NCBI GenBank assembly: GCA_032027125.1
Contig: JAVSMQ010000001.1
Coordinates: 4,306,103 to 4,370,102, forward strand
Source: JANJTB01 sp032027125
GTDB taxonomy: Bacteria > Bacteroidota > Ignavibacteria > Kapaibacteriales > UBA2268
Direction: 5' to 3'
DNA: 64,000 nucleotides
Below, one piece after another: positions 9,566-18,796 of the stretch. Made by a program: the position numbers and the translations under genes. The notes beneath the pieces are model-generated. The model was not told where the DNA came from. It ran no database searches and was given only the letters and a program-made list of their open reading frames with translations. How positions within the stretch are numbered: position 1 is the stretch's first letter; every line of letters starts with the position of its first letter.

Positions 9566-9820
9566 GTGTCAAAATACACATCGAAGAGTTTAACGGACGT
9601 TATGAACTCTTTAACGAAGGCTTTGAACTACTTCACGCGGTCTTTGAACTACTTCACACGGTCTTTGAACTACTTCACGTGGTCTTTGAACTACTTCACG
9701 CGGTCTTTGAAGTGCTTCACACGGTCTTTGAACTACTTCACGTGGTCTTTGAACTACTTCACGCGGTCTTTGAAGTGCTTCAATGACTCAGTGCAGTACT
9801 TCTGTACTCATTTTAAGTAA
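9566..9820 (+). repeat. 21-bp tandem array B, plus-type, with an open heptad-repeat frame
   Basis: Nine units of 21 bp (9602-9790) of the type TTGAACTACTTCACGCGGTCT are present. With a GTG start at 9566 the whole region is open to a TAA at 9818-9820: 84 residues with leader SKYTSKSLTDVMNSLT, then heptads LNYFTRS/LNYFTWS, then a tail KCFNDSVQYFCTHFK. The leader matches those of arrays C and F (SKLTSKNLTD). I keep it as a repeat because no good ribosome binding site is seen and the start is non-ATG. A short coiled-coil-like protein is possible. Variation is mostly at one codon (CGG/TGG/CAC-CGG variants). Confidence 0.8.
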
Positions 9821-9912
9821 TTCAATGAGTATAAATACTATTTCTTAGTATAATTGAAAATCAAATTTGATAATTCGTATTTCAAAGAACAAGTGCAAAT
9901 CGTTAACTGAAA

Positions 9913-9952
9913 ACAAAAAAACCCTTCCGAAGTTTTGCAGCCTTCGGAAGGG
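9913..9952 (-). terminator. Terminator of propeller gene 2
   Basis: Stem CTTCCGAAG type (9922-9932 with 9942-9952), followed on the minus strand by a U-run (A-run 9914-9921). Same family as the hairpins at 4370, 29459 and 48588. Confidence 0.85.
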
Positions 9953-9974
9953 TTGCTATTATCAATAATTATTA

Positions 9975-10017
9975 CTTCTTTCTATATCATTCTACACGAA
10001 AATGATGGAGGGAGAAG
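9975..10017 (-). other. Conserved 3'UTR hairpin element, copy 2
   Basis: The sequence CTTCTTTCTATATCATT ... AATGATGGAGGGAGAAG lies 23 nt after the stop codon of the propeller at 10040. It is identical to the copy at 4425 except for a few bases in the loop and right arm. The arms pair along their length with G-U pairs allowed. Confidence 0.7.
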
Positions 10018-10039
10018 GAAAATAATAAGTATTTTCATT

Positions 10040-11323
10040 TTATTTCTCCAACATTATTTTAAATGTTTTGAAAATATTTTTTGAACTAATTCTGCAAAAG
10101 TAAACTCCGACTGGCAAAAACTCAGTTTTGATATTTATTTCATTTCTCCCTATATTGAGATTTAGTATAGGTTTTGTGAATATTGTTTTTGAATTTATAT
10201 CGTAAACTTCTAAAGAAACAATCATTTCTTTATCTGAATTTATTATCAAGTTCGAACTGCTTGTTGCATTATTTAAAGAAAGTGTTACGGATAAATCGAA
10301 ATCAGATTCTGTAGGTACAGAAACAACACTTGGGTCAAACTTAAGTAGTAAAATTGAATAATTACCTATTGCTTCAGCTATAAAGTAAATATCATTTTGC
10401 TTAAACACATCGATATCCTTTGGCGGGTAAGTCAATGTTGATTTAATTAAATTCTTGCTTTTAGTATCCCAAATTTTTGTGTAAAAGGGATTTATACCCA
10501 TTGAACCCTGAAAAATAACATAATCATTTCCAGCAAATGCAACCGCTCCTAAATTACCATAGTCAACTATTGTATCTTTTAATGATTTATTCGGTATATC
10601 CCAAATACGAATATGCCCTCCTGAACCACATGATGCAAATAAAGAGGCATCGTTTGTAAATGATATATCAAAAACTTCATGTCCTATAAAATCATAATAA
10701 ATTTCCCATGTTTCTGTTTTCAAGAAAATAGTTCCATTTTCTGATTTTACAAAAGCTAAATATTTACCATCAGGTGAAAATTTAATTGTATGCCCTCCAA
10801 AAGATGCCAATATTTTTATTTTTTCACGTGTGTTTACATCCCAAATATGAGTTTCAGTAGTGTAAGTTAGATTACCATCAATCAGTTTTTGATAAGCAAC
10901 TAATGCCGCAACATATTTACCCGAAACTGAAATTGACTTGTAATAAGGCTTTTCCTTTTCTTCATATTCTGTATTTAAAGTATGGATTAAAGCACCTGTT
11001 TCTGTGTCCCAGACATACATCGTATTTCCTTCGTCACCACTATAAAGAAATTTTCCGCCATTAGAAATGTCAAGATTACTTCTATCGTTAACATCAACAT
11101 AAGTTACTCCATCGTATTCCTTTAGTATTTCTCCTGTCTCCGTACTTAATTTCATCGGCTTACGTCCGATAGCCGCCGCATAGATAAACTGCCCGTCAGG
11201 ATTGAATTTTACTGCCTTAACTTCAGTTCCGATTTTCTTAACCCACACAGTATCGCTTTCTGCAATACACAAAGTTGACATTAGAATCATTAATGTCATT
11301 GTTAACAACAAAAACTTATTCAT
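10040..11323 (-). CDS. WD40-like beta-propeller T9SS protein 2
   Basis: This 427-residue protein starts at the ATG at 11323 (MNKFLLLTMTLMILMSTLCIAES, a signal peptide of about 21 residues). WD40-like blades are visible: VKFNPDGQFIYAAA, IKFSPDGKYLAFV, ISFTNDASLFASCGSGGHIRIWD and VWDTETGALIHTL. The C-terminal 85 residues resemble a T9SS sorting domain (FDLSVTLSLNNATSSSNLII to FKTFKIMLEK), although the YPNP motif is not obvious. It has an intact tail, unlike its paralogue at 4546. It is followed by the shared 3'UTR hairpin, terminator and a 21-bp array. Role unknown; propellers of this type usually mediate protein-protein binding at the surface. Confidence 0.8.
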   Translation of the reverse strand: MNKFLLLTMTLMILMSTLCIAESDTVWVKKIGTEVKAVKFNPDGQFIYAAAIGRKPMKLSTETGEILKEYDGVTYVDVNDRSNLDISNGGKFLYSGDEGNTMYVWDTETGALIHTLNTEYEEKEKPYYKSISVSGKYVAALVAYQKLIDGNLTYTTETHIWDVNTREKIKILASFGGHTIKFSPDGKYLAFVKSENGTIFLKTETWEIYYDFIGHEVFDISFTNDASLFASCGSGGHIRIWDIPNKSLKDTIVDYGNLGAVAFAGNDYVIFQGSMGINPFYTKIWDTKSKNLIKSTLTYPPKDIDVFKQNDIYFIAEAIGNYSILLLKFDPSVVSVPTESDFDLSVTLSLNNATSSSNLIINSDKEMIVSLEVYDINSKTIFTKPILNLNIGRNEINIKTEFLPVGVYFCRISSKNIFKTFKIMLEK

Positions 11324-11486
11324 TTTAATTCAACCACATATAACTTTTTCAAAATCTATTTTTCAAATTCACTTTTTCAACTGTATTAAACTAATAAATA
11401 ATATTTATTATTCCAAGATAAATTATTACTGCTTTCATTTAAATTGAATGACCGGAATAAAAACTTTGTTACTGCATAAGCTGAAG

Positions 11487-11520
11487 CAAAAAAAAGCCTC
11501 CCGGATTATCAAAAGGCTTT
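11487..11520 (-). terminator. Terminator of the hydrogenase operon
   Basis: On the minus strand AAAGCCT ... AGGCTTT (11494-11520) is followed by a U-run (A-run 11488-11495), 22 nt after the hydC stop. Confidence 0.85.
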
Positions 11521-11542
11521 ATCTTTAAATATCTATAAAAGT

Positions 11543-12046
11543 TTATGCCGAAGCTTTTTCTTCGGATTTAATTTCGTTCAATATCTGTGAAACCTGATTA
11601 TGGGTAACATTACTATATACCTTGTCATTAATTGTAACGACCGGAGCTAAAGCACATACACCGATACAGCGTGTCCCCTCAATTGAAAAGAGTCCGTCAC
11701 TCGTTGTCTCACCCATATCAATTCCAAGTTCGCTCTTGAATGCACTCAGTACGGATTCTGCCCCCTTAACAAAACAGGCAGTTCCCAAACATACCGAAAC
11801 AGAAAATTTCCCGCGGGGTTTGAGTTTGAAATAATGATAAAAAGTCGCAACACCATAAACATTTGCCGTCGGTACCTGCAATAGATTTGCAACTTCATCA
11901 AGATGGATTTCAGACAGATGTCCGTAACGATTCTGAACTTTGTGAAGCACAGCAATAAGATAAGATTCAGGATGTTCTTTCTGCAGAGATTCTAAAGCAA
12001 ATTCGACAATATCTTTATCTAATGTATATTTAATTTCGCAGCACAT
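11543..12046 (-). CDS. hydC: Hydrogenase NuoE-like [2Fe-2S] subunit
   Basis: The 167-residue thioredoxin-like ferredoxin belongs to the NuoE/HydC family. It is the gamma subunit of NAD-linked trimeric [FeFe] hydrogenases and relays electrons between the FMN subunit and the catalytic subunit in the cytoplasm. The N-terminal helical part (residues 1-75, ending VYGVATFYHYF) is typical. The four [2Fe-2S] ligands are the two cysteines of CLGTAC (about residues 96 and 101) and the two of CIGVC (about 137 and 141). The ATG overlaps the hydA stop codon by one base (TAATG), which indicates translational coupling. Third gene of hydB-hydA-hydC, followed by a terminator. Family length is usually 150-170 residues, so it is complete. 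Confidence 0.92.
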   Translation of the reverse strand: MCCEIKYTLDKDIVEFALESLQKEHPESYLIAVLHKVQNRYGHLSEIHLDEVANLLQVPTANVYGVATFYHYFKLKPRGKFSVSVCLGTACFVKGAESVLSAFKSELGIDMGETTSDGLFSIEGTRCIGVCALAPVVTINDKVYSNVTHNQVSQILNEIKSEEKASA

Positions 12047-13806
12047 TATTTTATCCCCCTTGGTAATTTCGCCTGATATGTTGTATGTAATAATTTATGA
12101 GATGTCTTGCCGCCTGTCTTACCCAAAAACTCTTTGTACAATTGTTTGATTGCCGGATTCTCATGAGATTTTCGCAATGCTTTATCCGAGTCAATATCAT
12201 ACAATGCTTTTTGGCGTAATTTGATAACTTCTTTATCCAACGGATAAATATATTTTTCAACATGAGAAAGCGGTTGCCCGCCTCCGGCAACACATCCGCC
12301 CGGACAAGCCATAATTTCTATCAAATGAAATTGCTTTTCGCCGCTCTTAACTTTTTCGAGTATAATTTTGGCATTGTTCAGTCCGTTTGCAACAGCGATA
12401 TTGACTAAAGTACCTTGTATGTCAATGGTTGCCTCTCTCAAACCTTCGACTGCTCTAACTTCTGTGAAATTCAGGTTGTCAATCTTTTCACCTGTCAATT
12501 TTTCATACGTGGTACGTAATGCAGCTTCCATAACTCCGCCTGTCGAACCGAATATATCTCCTGCTCCTGAGGCAATTCCCATCGGTGAATCAAAATCTTC
12601 ATCGGATAGATTTATAAAGTCTATGCCGTAAGATTTAATCATCCAAATAAGTTCTCTGGTCGTAATCACAGCATCAGTATAAGGATATCCATCCGGCGAA
12701 AAGTGTTCGGGGCGTTTTGCTTCAAATTTCTTGGCAACGCAAGGCATAACAGCAACTACATAAATATCTTTCGGATTTTTTCCGGTCTTTTCGGCATAAT
12801 AAGTTTTTATAAGTGTCGAAAGCATCTGCATTGGTGATTTACAAGTTGAAACATTCGGAATCATCTCGGGGTAGAAATGTTCAAGAAAATTTATCCAACC
12901 CGGTGAGCATGAAGTAATCATTGGTAGCCCTTCACCACTTTTCAGTCTGTTAATAAACTCATGACTTTCTTCCACAATAGTCAGGTCGGCAGTAAAATCA
13001 GTATCAAATACAGTATCAAATCCTAATCTTCGCAACGCTGCAACAGTTTTTCCAGTAACAGGTATTCCGTGCGGTATATCCCACCCTTCTCCTATAGCGG
13101 CTCTGATAGCCGGAGCAATCTGAGCAACAACAAATTTATCAGGATTTTTCAATGCTTCCCAGACTTCATCTGTCTCATTTTTTTCAATAAAAGCAGCAGT
13201 CGGGCAAACATTTATGCACTGTCCGCATTTAATACAAACGGATTCATCCATCGGAGCAAGAAAAGCCGGAGTAACAACAGTGTTTACACCTCTGAACATT
13301 TGACTGAGATTGTGAACACCCTGAATTTCAGAACATACGCGTACACACCTTCTGCAAAGAATACATTTTTCAGCATCGCGGACAACCGATACATTTGATT
13401 TGTCAATAGGAAATCTTTTTCTTGCTCCCTCAAATACGCGGTGACGCACACCGAGTTTATAGGATAGATTTTGCAATTCACAGTTGCCATCACGTTCACA
13501 GGTTAAGCACGCACGGGGATGGTTATCCAGCAGTAGTTCAATTAAATCTCTTCGTGTTTCACGGATTTCAGGCGAGTTAGTAGTAATTACCATTCCTTCC
13601 TGTAATTTTGTAGCACATGCAGGAAGCATGTTATTTATCCCTTCTACCTTAACCGAACATATTCTGCATGAACCTTCAGTTGACAAAAACGGATGGTAGC
13701 ATAATCGCGGCACATGCGCATTAATGCTGTCTGCTGCTTCCATAATTGTTACACCGTCTTCAACCGATACATTTATATCATCAATTATTGCATTTATATA
13801 TTTCAT
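12046..13806 (-). CDS. hydA: [FeFe] hydrogenase catalytic subunit, bifurcating trimeric type
   Basis: The 586-residue protein carries the H-cluster. Ligands can be followed: N-terminal [2Fe-2S] C36, C47, C50, C64; His-ligated [4Fe-4S] H96, C100, C103, C109; two [4Fe-4S] sites CILCRRCVRVC (C148-C158) and CIKCGQCINVC (C191-C201). The three H-cluster motifs are TSCSPGW (about 298), MPCVAKK (about 354) and MACPGGC (about 498). The TSCSPGW form is, from memory, frequent in NAD(P)-linked HydA/HndD enzymes. It catalyses reversible proton reduction, probably using NADH and reduced ferredoxin together (confurcation), as inferred from the hydB and hydC partners. The start has GGAG 8-9 nt upstream and lies 18 nt after hydB. 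No maturation genes (hydE, hydF, hydG) lie in this window. Confidence 0.95.
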   Translation of the reverse strand: MKYINAIIDDINVSVEDGVTIMEAADSINAHVPRLCYHPFLSTEGSCRICSVKVEGINNMLPACATKLQEGMVITTNSPEIRETRRDLIELLLDNHPRACLTCERDGNCELQNLSYKLGVRHRVFEGARKRFPIDKSNVSVVRDAEKCILCRRCVRVCSEIQGVHNLSQMFRGVNTVVTPAFLAPMDESVCIKCGQCINVCPTAAFIEKNETDEVWEALKNPDKFVVAQIAPAIRAAIGEGWDIPHGIPVTGKTVAALRRLGFDTVFDTDFTADLTIVEESHEFINRLKSGEGLPMITSCSPGWINFLEHFYPEMIPNVSTCKSPMQMLSTLIKTYYAEKTGKNPKDIYVVAVMPCVAKKFEAKRPEHFSPDGYPYTDAVITTRELIWMIKSYGIDFINLSDEDFDSPMGIASGAGDIFGSTGGVMEAALRTTYEKLTGEKIDNLNFTEVRAVEGLREATIDIQGTLVNIAVANGLNNAKIILEKVKSGEKQFHLIEIMACPGGCVAGGGQPLSHVEKYIYPLDKEVIKLRQKALYDIDSDKALRKSHENPAIKQLYKEFLGKTGGKTSHKLLHTTYQAKLPRGIK

Positions 13807-13824
13807 TTTATTATCTCCATTTCC

Positions 13825-16008
13825 TTATATTTTCTCAATTGCATCAAATTTACAGGCATTATAACACTCACCGCATTTGATACAATCTTGTTGAACGATT
13901 TGGTGTATCTGTTTTCTGCCGCCTGTAATACAAAATACCGGGCATCTTCTTGCACATAAAGTACATCCTGTACATTTGTCGGCAATTATAAAGTAACTGA
14001 TTAATTTCTTACATGACTGTGTCGGGCATCTATGCTCATTTATATGTATCTCAAATTCTTCGCGGAAATTAGCCATCATACTCAGTACCGGATTGGCAGC
14101 AGTTTGCCCTAATCCGCAGAGTGATGTTGTCTTAATAATTTTCCCCAATCGTTCGAGTTTGTCTAAATCTTCTATTACTGCTCTTCCGTCTGATATTTTT
14201 TCAAGAATTTCGAGCATTCTGAATGTACCTTCACGACATGGCAGACATTTTCCACAGGATTCGTCTTTGGTAAATTCAAGGAAAAATTTTGCAGTATTAA
14301 CCATACAGTCTTTTTCATCAAGAACAATCATACCGCCCGAACCCATCATGGAACCGATTTCTTTAAGTGTTTCATAATCAATCGGAGTGTCAACCTTTGA
14401 AGCCGGAATACAGCCGCCGGATGGTCCGCCGGTTTGGATAGCTTTAAGTTTTCCGTCAGCGAAAATACCACCCCCAATATCATAAATTACCTCTCTTAAA
14501 GTAGTTCCCATCGGTACTTCAATTAAACCGGTATTCTTTACTTTGCCGGCAAGTGCAAATACTTTTGTTCCCTTACTTCCTTTTGTGCCTATCCGATTAA
14601 ACCAATCAGAACCGTATAGCATAATAGCAGGTACATTAGCCCATGTTTCAACGTTATTAATACTGGTCGGATGCCCCCATAAACCAGATAAAGATGGATA
14701 CGGAGGGCGAATTCGCGGTTGTCCGCGTTTTCCCTCTATTGAGTGAATCAACGCAGTTTCCTCACCGCAGACAAAAGCGCCTGCACCAAGTCTGATTTCT
14801 AAATCCAGACTAAAATCCGAACCTAAAATGTTATCACCCAGAAGATTATTTTCCCTTGCAAGTTTGAGAGCTTTTTCAATTCTGTCAATCGCTAACGGGT
14901 ACTCAGCTCTGATATAAAAATATCCTTTGCTTGCTCCCATTGCATACGCCCCTATTGTCATACCCTCTATGATAGAAAACGGGTCGCCTTCCAAAGCGCT
15001 TCTGTCCATAAATGCACCCGGGTCTCCCTCATCGGCATTACAAATTACATACTTTATCGGGTCGGGGTTCATAGTAGCTGTGTTTTTCCATTTGATACCT
15101 GTCGGAAAACCACCGCCGCCTCTACCTCGGAGACCTGATTTAGTAATTTCGTCAATAACATCATTTCTGTCTGATTTATCCAGAATATTCGCCAGTGCTT
15201 TATAACCCTGTGCATGAATATAATCAGCAAGATTTTCAGGGTCAATTATACCGCAGTTACGCAGAGTTATTCTTGATTGTTTGTTAAAAAAGGACACATC
15301 ACCGTAGAACCTCATATAATCTTCGGTCAATTGTTCGGTTTGTACCAAATATTTTGTACAAATTTCTTTCCCAATCAAATGAGTGGTGATTATTTCATCC
15401 ATTGCTTCTTCAGTTTCGTAACGGTAAATCACATTTTCAGGAAAAACAATCATTAAGGCATGTTTATCATCATCTTCAAACCTTGATAAACCGATATTTC
15501 CGCCGCTCAATACTCTCACTGAATCCGAATGGAAACCATGATTGATTAATTTTGAAATAAACAGTTCTCTAAGGTCAACATGGTCAGGACGTTTTTCATA
15601 ATTTGTTTCGCAGAATGTTACTACATGTTCGTACAAAATATCTGTACGTTTATCGAGCATTAAACTGGGTACAGGTTTCCCGCCGAGAATGTTTTTCTGA
15701 AATATTTCTGCAACTTTCTCAACAGTTACTTTTTGGTATTTTACTGCAAAATGATTCGGTGCAAATACTCCGACAATCGGTTCCTGCGAACACCTGCCTG
15801 TACAGCCGGTTTGCTTGATGAGTATATCATTGCGTCCTGATGCTGCAATAAGTTTCATAAATTCATTTTTTACAATTTCAGCACCTGCAGCATTTTCACA
15901 AGTTGCAGAACCAACCTGAATTATAATCTTATCATGAGATTTGGCATCAGTTGAGGCAAAGTCAAGCATGCTTTTTAGTTTATTGTAGTTTTCAATTACT
16001 TTAGGCAT
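13825..16008 (-). CDS. hydB: Hydrogenase NuoF-like NADH/FMN subunit
   Basis: This 727-residue subunit oxidises or reduces NAD(H) and splits electrons. Residues 1-120 hold a thioredoxin-like [2Fe-2S] domain (C37, then CTGRC at about 69-73). A longer linker than usual spans about 120-230. The NuoF core follows, with the glycine-rich FMN/NADH motif GRGGGGFPTG (about 295) and CNADEGDPGAFMDRS. An SLBB-like part ends in the [4Fe-4S] motif SCGKCLPCREGT plus SLCGLGQ. The C-terminus is a 2[4Fe-4S] ferredoxin (CTGCTLCARRCP and CIKCGECYNAC). The start codon has GAGG 6 nt upstream. First gene of the operon. Domain order matches Thermotoga-type HydB. Confidence 0.93.
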   Translation of the reverse strand: MPKVIENYNKLKSMLDFASTDAKSHDKIIIQVGSATCENAAGAEIVKNEFMKLIAASGRNDILIKQTGCTGRCSQEPIVGVFAPNHFAVKYQKVTVEKVAEIFQKNILGGKPVPSLMLDKRTDILYEHVVTFCETNYEKRPDHVDLRELFISKLINHGFHSDSVRVLSGGNIGLSRFEDDDKHALMIVFPENVIYRYETEEAMDEIITTHLIGKEICTKYLVQTEQLTEDYMRFYGDVSFFNKQSRITLRNCGIIDPENLADYIHAQGYKALANILDKSDRNDVIDEITKSGLRGRGGGGFPTGIKWKNTATMNPDPIKYVICNADEGDPGAFMDRSALEGDPFSIIEGMTIGAYAMGASKGYFYIRAEYPLAIDRIEKALKLARENNLLGDNILGSDFSLDLEIRLGAGAFVCGEETALIHSIEGKRGQPRIRPPYPSLSGLWGHPTSINNVETWANVPAIMLYGSDWFNRIGTKGSKGTKVFALAGKVKNTGLIEVPMGTTLREVIYDIGGGIFADGKLKAIQTGGPSGGCIPASKVDTPIDYETLKEIGSMMGSGGMIVLDEKDCMVNTAKFFLEFTKDESCGKCLPCREGTFRMLEILEKISDGRAVIEDLDKLERLGKIIKTTSLCGLGQTAANPVLSMMANFREEFEIHINEHRCPTQSCKKLISYFIIADKCTGCTLCARRCPVFCITGGRKQIHQIVQQDCIKCGECYNACKFDAIEKI

Positions 16009-16051
16009 TTAATCCTCACAATTCTATCTTTTTATGTTATCAAATCACATT

Positions 16052-16077
16052 ATTATGATAATTTTATCACATAATAA
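16052..16077. promoter_or_regulatory. Possible Crp/Fnr-type palindrome upstream of hydB
   Basis: TGATAATTTTATCA (16056-16069) is an inverted repeat (TGATAA/TTATCA) with extended symmetry (ATTATGATAA ... TTATCACATAAT). It lies 48-61 nt before the hydB start. Crp/Fnr-family regulators bind TTGAT-N4-ATCAA or TGTGA-N6-TCACA sites; the spacing here is not exact, so assignment is tentative. The rest of 16078-16387 is AT-rich with no gene visible. Confidence 0.35.
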
Positions 16078-16387
16078 CGAACTACAATTACAAAAATATG
16101 TATAATTTTTAATTAAAAAAAGAAATATTTTAAACTATTTTATTATTTTTCAACTACTTAGTAAGATGTAATTTTAAACTTAACTATTCCTAATATTTGC
16201 AAATTATTTTCAAATTATGTTATGGATTTTGTAAATGATTTGTATTTTTAACAATTAGATATTATTTAAATATATGAATGAATTGAATTACGTAATTTAC
16301 GGCTGACTTTTAGGACAACGCATTATAAAAACAATTATTGACCGGCAGTTGATTCATTACAGGCAAGCCGGCGGCAAATTTACAATA

Positions 16388-17047
16388 TCAATTGAATTTA
16401 CAAATCAGGAGTTTCTTGCCCTCTTCACGAAAAAAAGGTAATCCAACCAAATCAATCATAATTTCTTTAACAGATAAATTAGGGTATTTAATTCTGGCAG
16501 CTTCAATCTCTTCAGTAAGGTCTCCCCCTTTTAAAAGTAAAATTGTACCATTTTTTTTGAGTAAACCTGAAGTCCATTCTGCAATAATATCTAATTTTGC
16601 GACAGCACGGGATAATACATAATCGAATTTTTTTCTGTATAAGAGGTCTTCTGCCAGCGTCTCAGCTCTAATGCACATTGCTTCGATTTTTCTTAAACCT
16701 GTATGCTGGGCAAGCATTTTGGCGACTTTTACTTTTTTATTAATCGAATCAATTAGCAGCATATCTACTCCGGGACATGCAATTTTGACCGGAATTCCCG
16801 GTAAACCGCCACCGGTACCAACATCAATAATTTTATCTTTCGGTCGGAAATCAACATATTTGACTATTGATAATGAATGAAGAATATGTCTTTCCAAAAT
16901 ATTATCTTCATCTTTGCGTGAAATCATATTGACTTTGGCATTCCAATATTTTAGTTCATCGTGGTATCGTTCAATTGATTTTAATTGTTCGAGAGTCAAA
17001 ACAATTGAATTTGAGGAGCATGTTGTCCAAAATTTTGCCAGGTCCAT
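16388..17047 (-). CDS. rsmG: 16S rRNA (guanine-527-N7)-methyltransferase
   Basis: The 219-residue SAM-dependent methyltransferase (GidB/RsmG) methylates G527 of 16S rRNA in the 30S subunit. Family signatures are present: KVNMISRKDEDNILERHILHSL (residues about 38-59; family consensus N-L-T/I-x-R ... H-x-DSL), the SAM-binding loop IDVGTGGGLPGIPVKI (about 75-90), the acidic residue in LLIDSINKK, and SRAVAKLD (about 143). Length is normal for the family. The 3' end lies beside the long hydB upstream region. The gene is divergent from the glycosyltransferase at 17098, with 50 nt between them. Confidence 0.93.
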   Translation of the reverse strand: MDLAKFWTTCSSNSIVLTLEQLKSIERYHDELKYWNAKVNMISRKDEDNILERHILHSLSIVKYVDFRPKDKIIDVGTGGGLPGIPVKIACPGVDMLLIDSINKKVKVAKMLAQHTGLRKIEAMCIRAETLAEDLLYRKKFDYVLSRAVAKLDIIAEWTSGLLKKNGTILLLKGGDLTEEIEAARIKYPNLSVKEIMIDLVGLPFFREEGKKLLICKFN

Positions 17048-17097
17048 ATAAGTTCTTTAATAATTGTAAATAATATTATACTAAAATACTAATAATC

Positions 17098-17751
17098 ATG
17101 GTTTGTGTCAATAAAAATATTATACCTTTCTTTTCTATAGTTGTAACTTGTTATAACAGAGCATACATTTTGCATCGCGCTTTGAACTCAATTTTAGCGC
17201 AGACAAATCAGGACTGGGAGTGTTTGATTGTTGATGACGGCTCACAAGATAACACGGGTGAAATAGCTGCAAGTTATTGTAATACTGACAGCAGGTTCAG
17301 ATATATCTTTCATTCCAACCGAAAACAAGCTTTCTCAAAAAATGCAGGTCTGCTTGCAGCCGGTGGTATTTTCGTAACTTTTCTTGACTCAGACGATGAG
17401 TACTCTACTGAACATTTAGAAGTAAGACAAAGGATATTACAGCAGCACCCTGGATTGGAATTGCTTCATGGCGGAGTAAAAATTATTGGCAGCGAGTTTG
17501 TACCGGATATTAACAATAATGAAAAATCAATACATTTAAAAGATTGTGTTATAGGCGGGACATTTTTTATTGAAAAATACGCAGGTATCAATATCGGAGG
17601 ATTCCCGAATGTTAATTTTGGTGATGATACCGGTTTTTTTGATAAAGCTGTTCAAAACAGACTAATAATTGCCAAAATTGATTACCCTACATATATTTAT
17701 CACCGCGATAGTGAAGATTCCTTGTGTAATAAAATCAGCAAAATAATATGA
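17098..17751 (+). CDS. Family 2 glycosyltransferase, short form
   Basis: The 217-residue GT-A fold enzyme transfers a sugar from a nucleotide donor; acceptor and product are unknown. Residues 11-20 (FFSIVVTCYN) and LIVDDGSQDNTG (about 43) form the nucleotide-binding start. The metal-binding DXD region is FLDSDDEYS (about 97). The conserved ED-type acid may be in NFGDDTGFFDKA (about 178). No transmembrane segment is seen. It is shorter than many GT2 enzymes but contains the whole catalytic core. The stop overlaps the nth start in ATGA, so the two are translationally coupled. The start could also be a few residues downstream, as no ribosome site is clear. Confidence 0.85.
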   Translation: MVCVNKNIIPFFSIVVTCYNRAYILHRALNSILAQTNQDWECLIVDDGSQDNTGEIAASYCNTDSRFRYIFHSNRKQAFSKNAGLLAAGGIFVTFLDSDDEYSTEHLEVRQRILQQHPGLELLHGGVKIIGSEFVPDINNNEKSIHLKDCVIGGTFFIEKYAGINIGGFPNVNFGDDTGFFDKAVQNRLIIAKIDYPTYIYHRDSEDSLCNKISKII

Positions 17752-18410
17752 CACTTAAATTTCCAAAGTCTATCAAAGCAGAAAAAGACAGAATGGGAGA
17801 TGTCATTTCAAGACTCTCTGTAATATATCCGGAAGTAAAAATCCAGCTTGATTACCAAAATCCTTTCGAACTGCTGGTAGCGACTATTTTGTCGGCACAA
17901 TGCACGGACGCAAGAGTAAATATCGTTACCCAATCGCTTTTCAATAAATATTATTCACCCGATGATTATCTTAAAGTTCCGGTTGAGGAATTAGAGCTTG
18001 ATATATTTTCAACAGGATTTTACAAAGCAAAAGCAAAAAATATCAGAGGTGCCTGTCAGAAGATTATTAACGATTTTGATGGAAAAGTACCGGATAATAT
18101 GAACGATATACTTACTCTTCCCGGTGTTGGACGTAAAACAGCGAATGTAGTCCTCGGGCATTGTTTCAATACACCCTGTATTGTAGTTGATACTCATGTT
18201 ATTAGAATATCAAACAAACTCGGATTTACGGAAACTACAGACGCTGTGAGAATTGAATACAAACTTATGAAAATAATCCCAAAAGAATTATGGGTAAATT
18301 TTACGCATTATTTTATTAATCACGGAAGAAATACATGTATTGCACGAAGACCAAAATGCAGCGAATGTGCAATAGCGGATTTATGCCCTTCGAGAGAAAT
18401 AACACCTTAA
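17748..18410 (+). CDS. nth: Endonuclease III (DNA glycosylase/AP lyase)
   Basis: The 220-residue base-excision repair enzyme removes oxidised pyrimidines and cleaves at the AP site. The helix-hairpin-helix motif LPGVGRKTANVVL (about residues 124-136) includes the catalytic lysine, and the catalytic aspartate is in VVDTHV (about 146-151). The [4Fe-4S] ligands follow the exact pattern C-X6-C-X2-C-X5-C (CIARRPKCSECAIADLC) near the C-terminus. Full length. It shares an ATGA overlap with the glycosyltransferase gene, although the functions are not obviously linked. Confidence 0.95.
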   Translation: MTLKFPKSIKAEKDRMGDVISRLSVIYPEVKIQLDYQNPFELLVATILSAQCTDARVNIVTQSLFNKYYSPDDYLKVPVEELELDIFSTGFYKAKAKNIRGACQKIINDFDGKVPDNMNDILTLPGVGRKTANVVLGHCFNTPCIVVDTHVIRISNKLGFTETTDAVRIEYKLMKIIPKELWVNFTHYFINHGRNTCIARRPKCSECAIADLCPSREITP

Positions 18411-18796
18411 ATTTTGTAGTTCAATAATATATGTGTACTTTTGCATATTGTTTTTGTGTAGTATTTAACAATTTTGTACAAAAATATATTAAATTGTAAA
18501 TAAAATAACTAATGAATATTGATCTACCTCATAAACATAAAATCAAATGTTACAAAGATTCTAAACAATTATTACAGAATCATTATACTGTCAAATATAA
18601 TTTTTGTTTTACAATCTGTTAAATTGCTTATATCAAAATCAGTACCTCATTTATTGAAAATCTTACTTCTTTTACCCTATAAGGCATTCCCATAATAAAT
18701 AATCTGTGCTGTCTTATACAAGTTTTATATAAAATATTATCAAATTTTATATAAATTAACTACAAATTTACAATCAACATTAAATGGAGAAACATT
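18411..18796. other. Non-coding AT-rich interval
   Basis: In these 386 nt I see no open frame, RNA gene or strong hairpin. The last 15 nt hold the GGAG ribosome site (18785-18788) of the acetyltransferase gene. A promoter for the 18797-20371 pair probably lies here but I cannot place it. Confidence 0.5.

Noticed and set aside
11543..16008. Complex I (nuoEFG) fragment
   Set aside because: The 586-residue subunit has all three H-cluster motifs and the gene order is hydB-hydA-hydC, so it is a hydrogenase and not NADH:quinone oxidoreductase.
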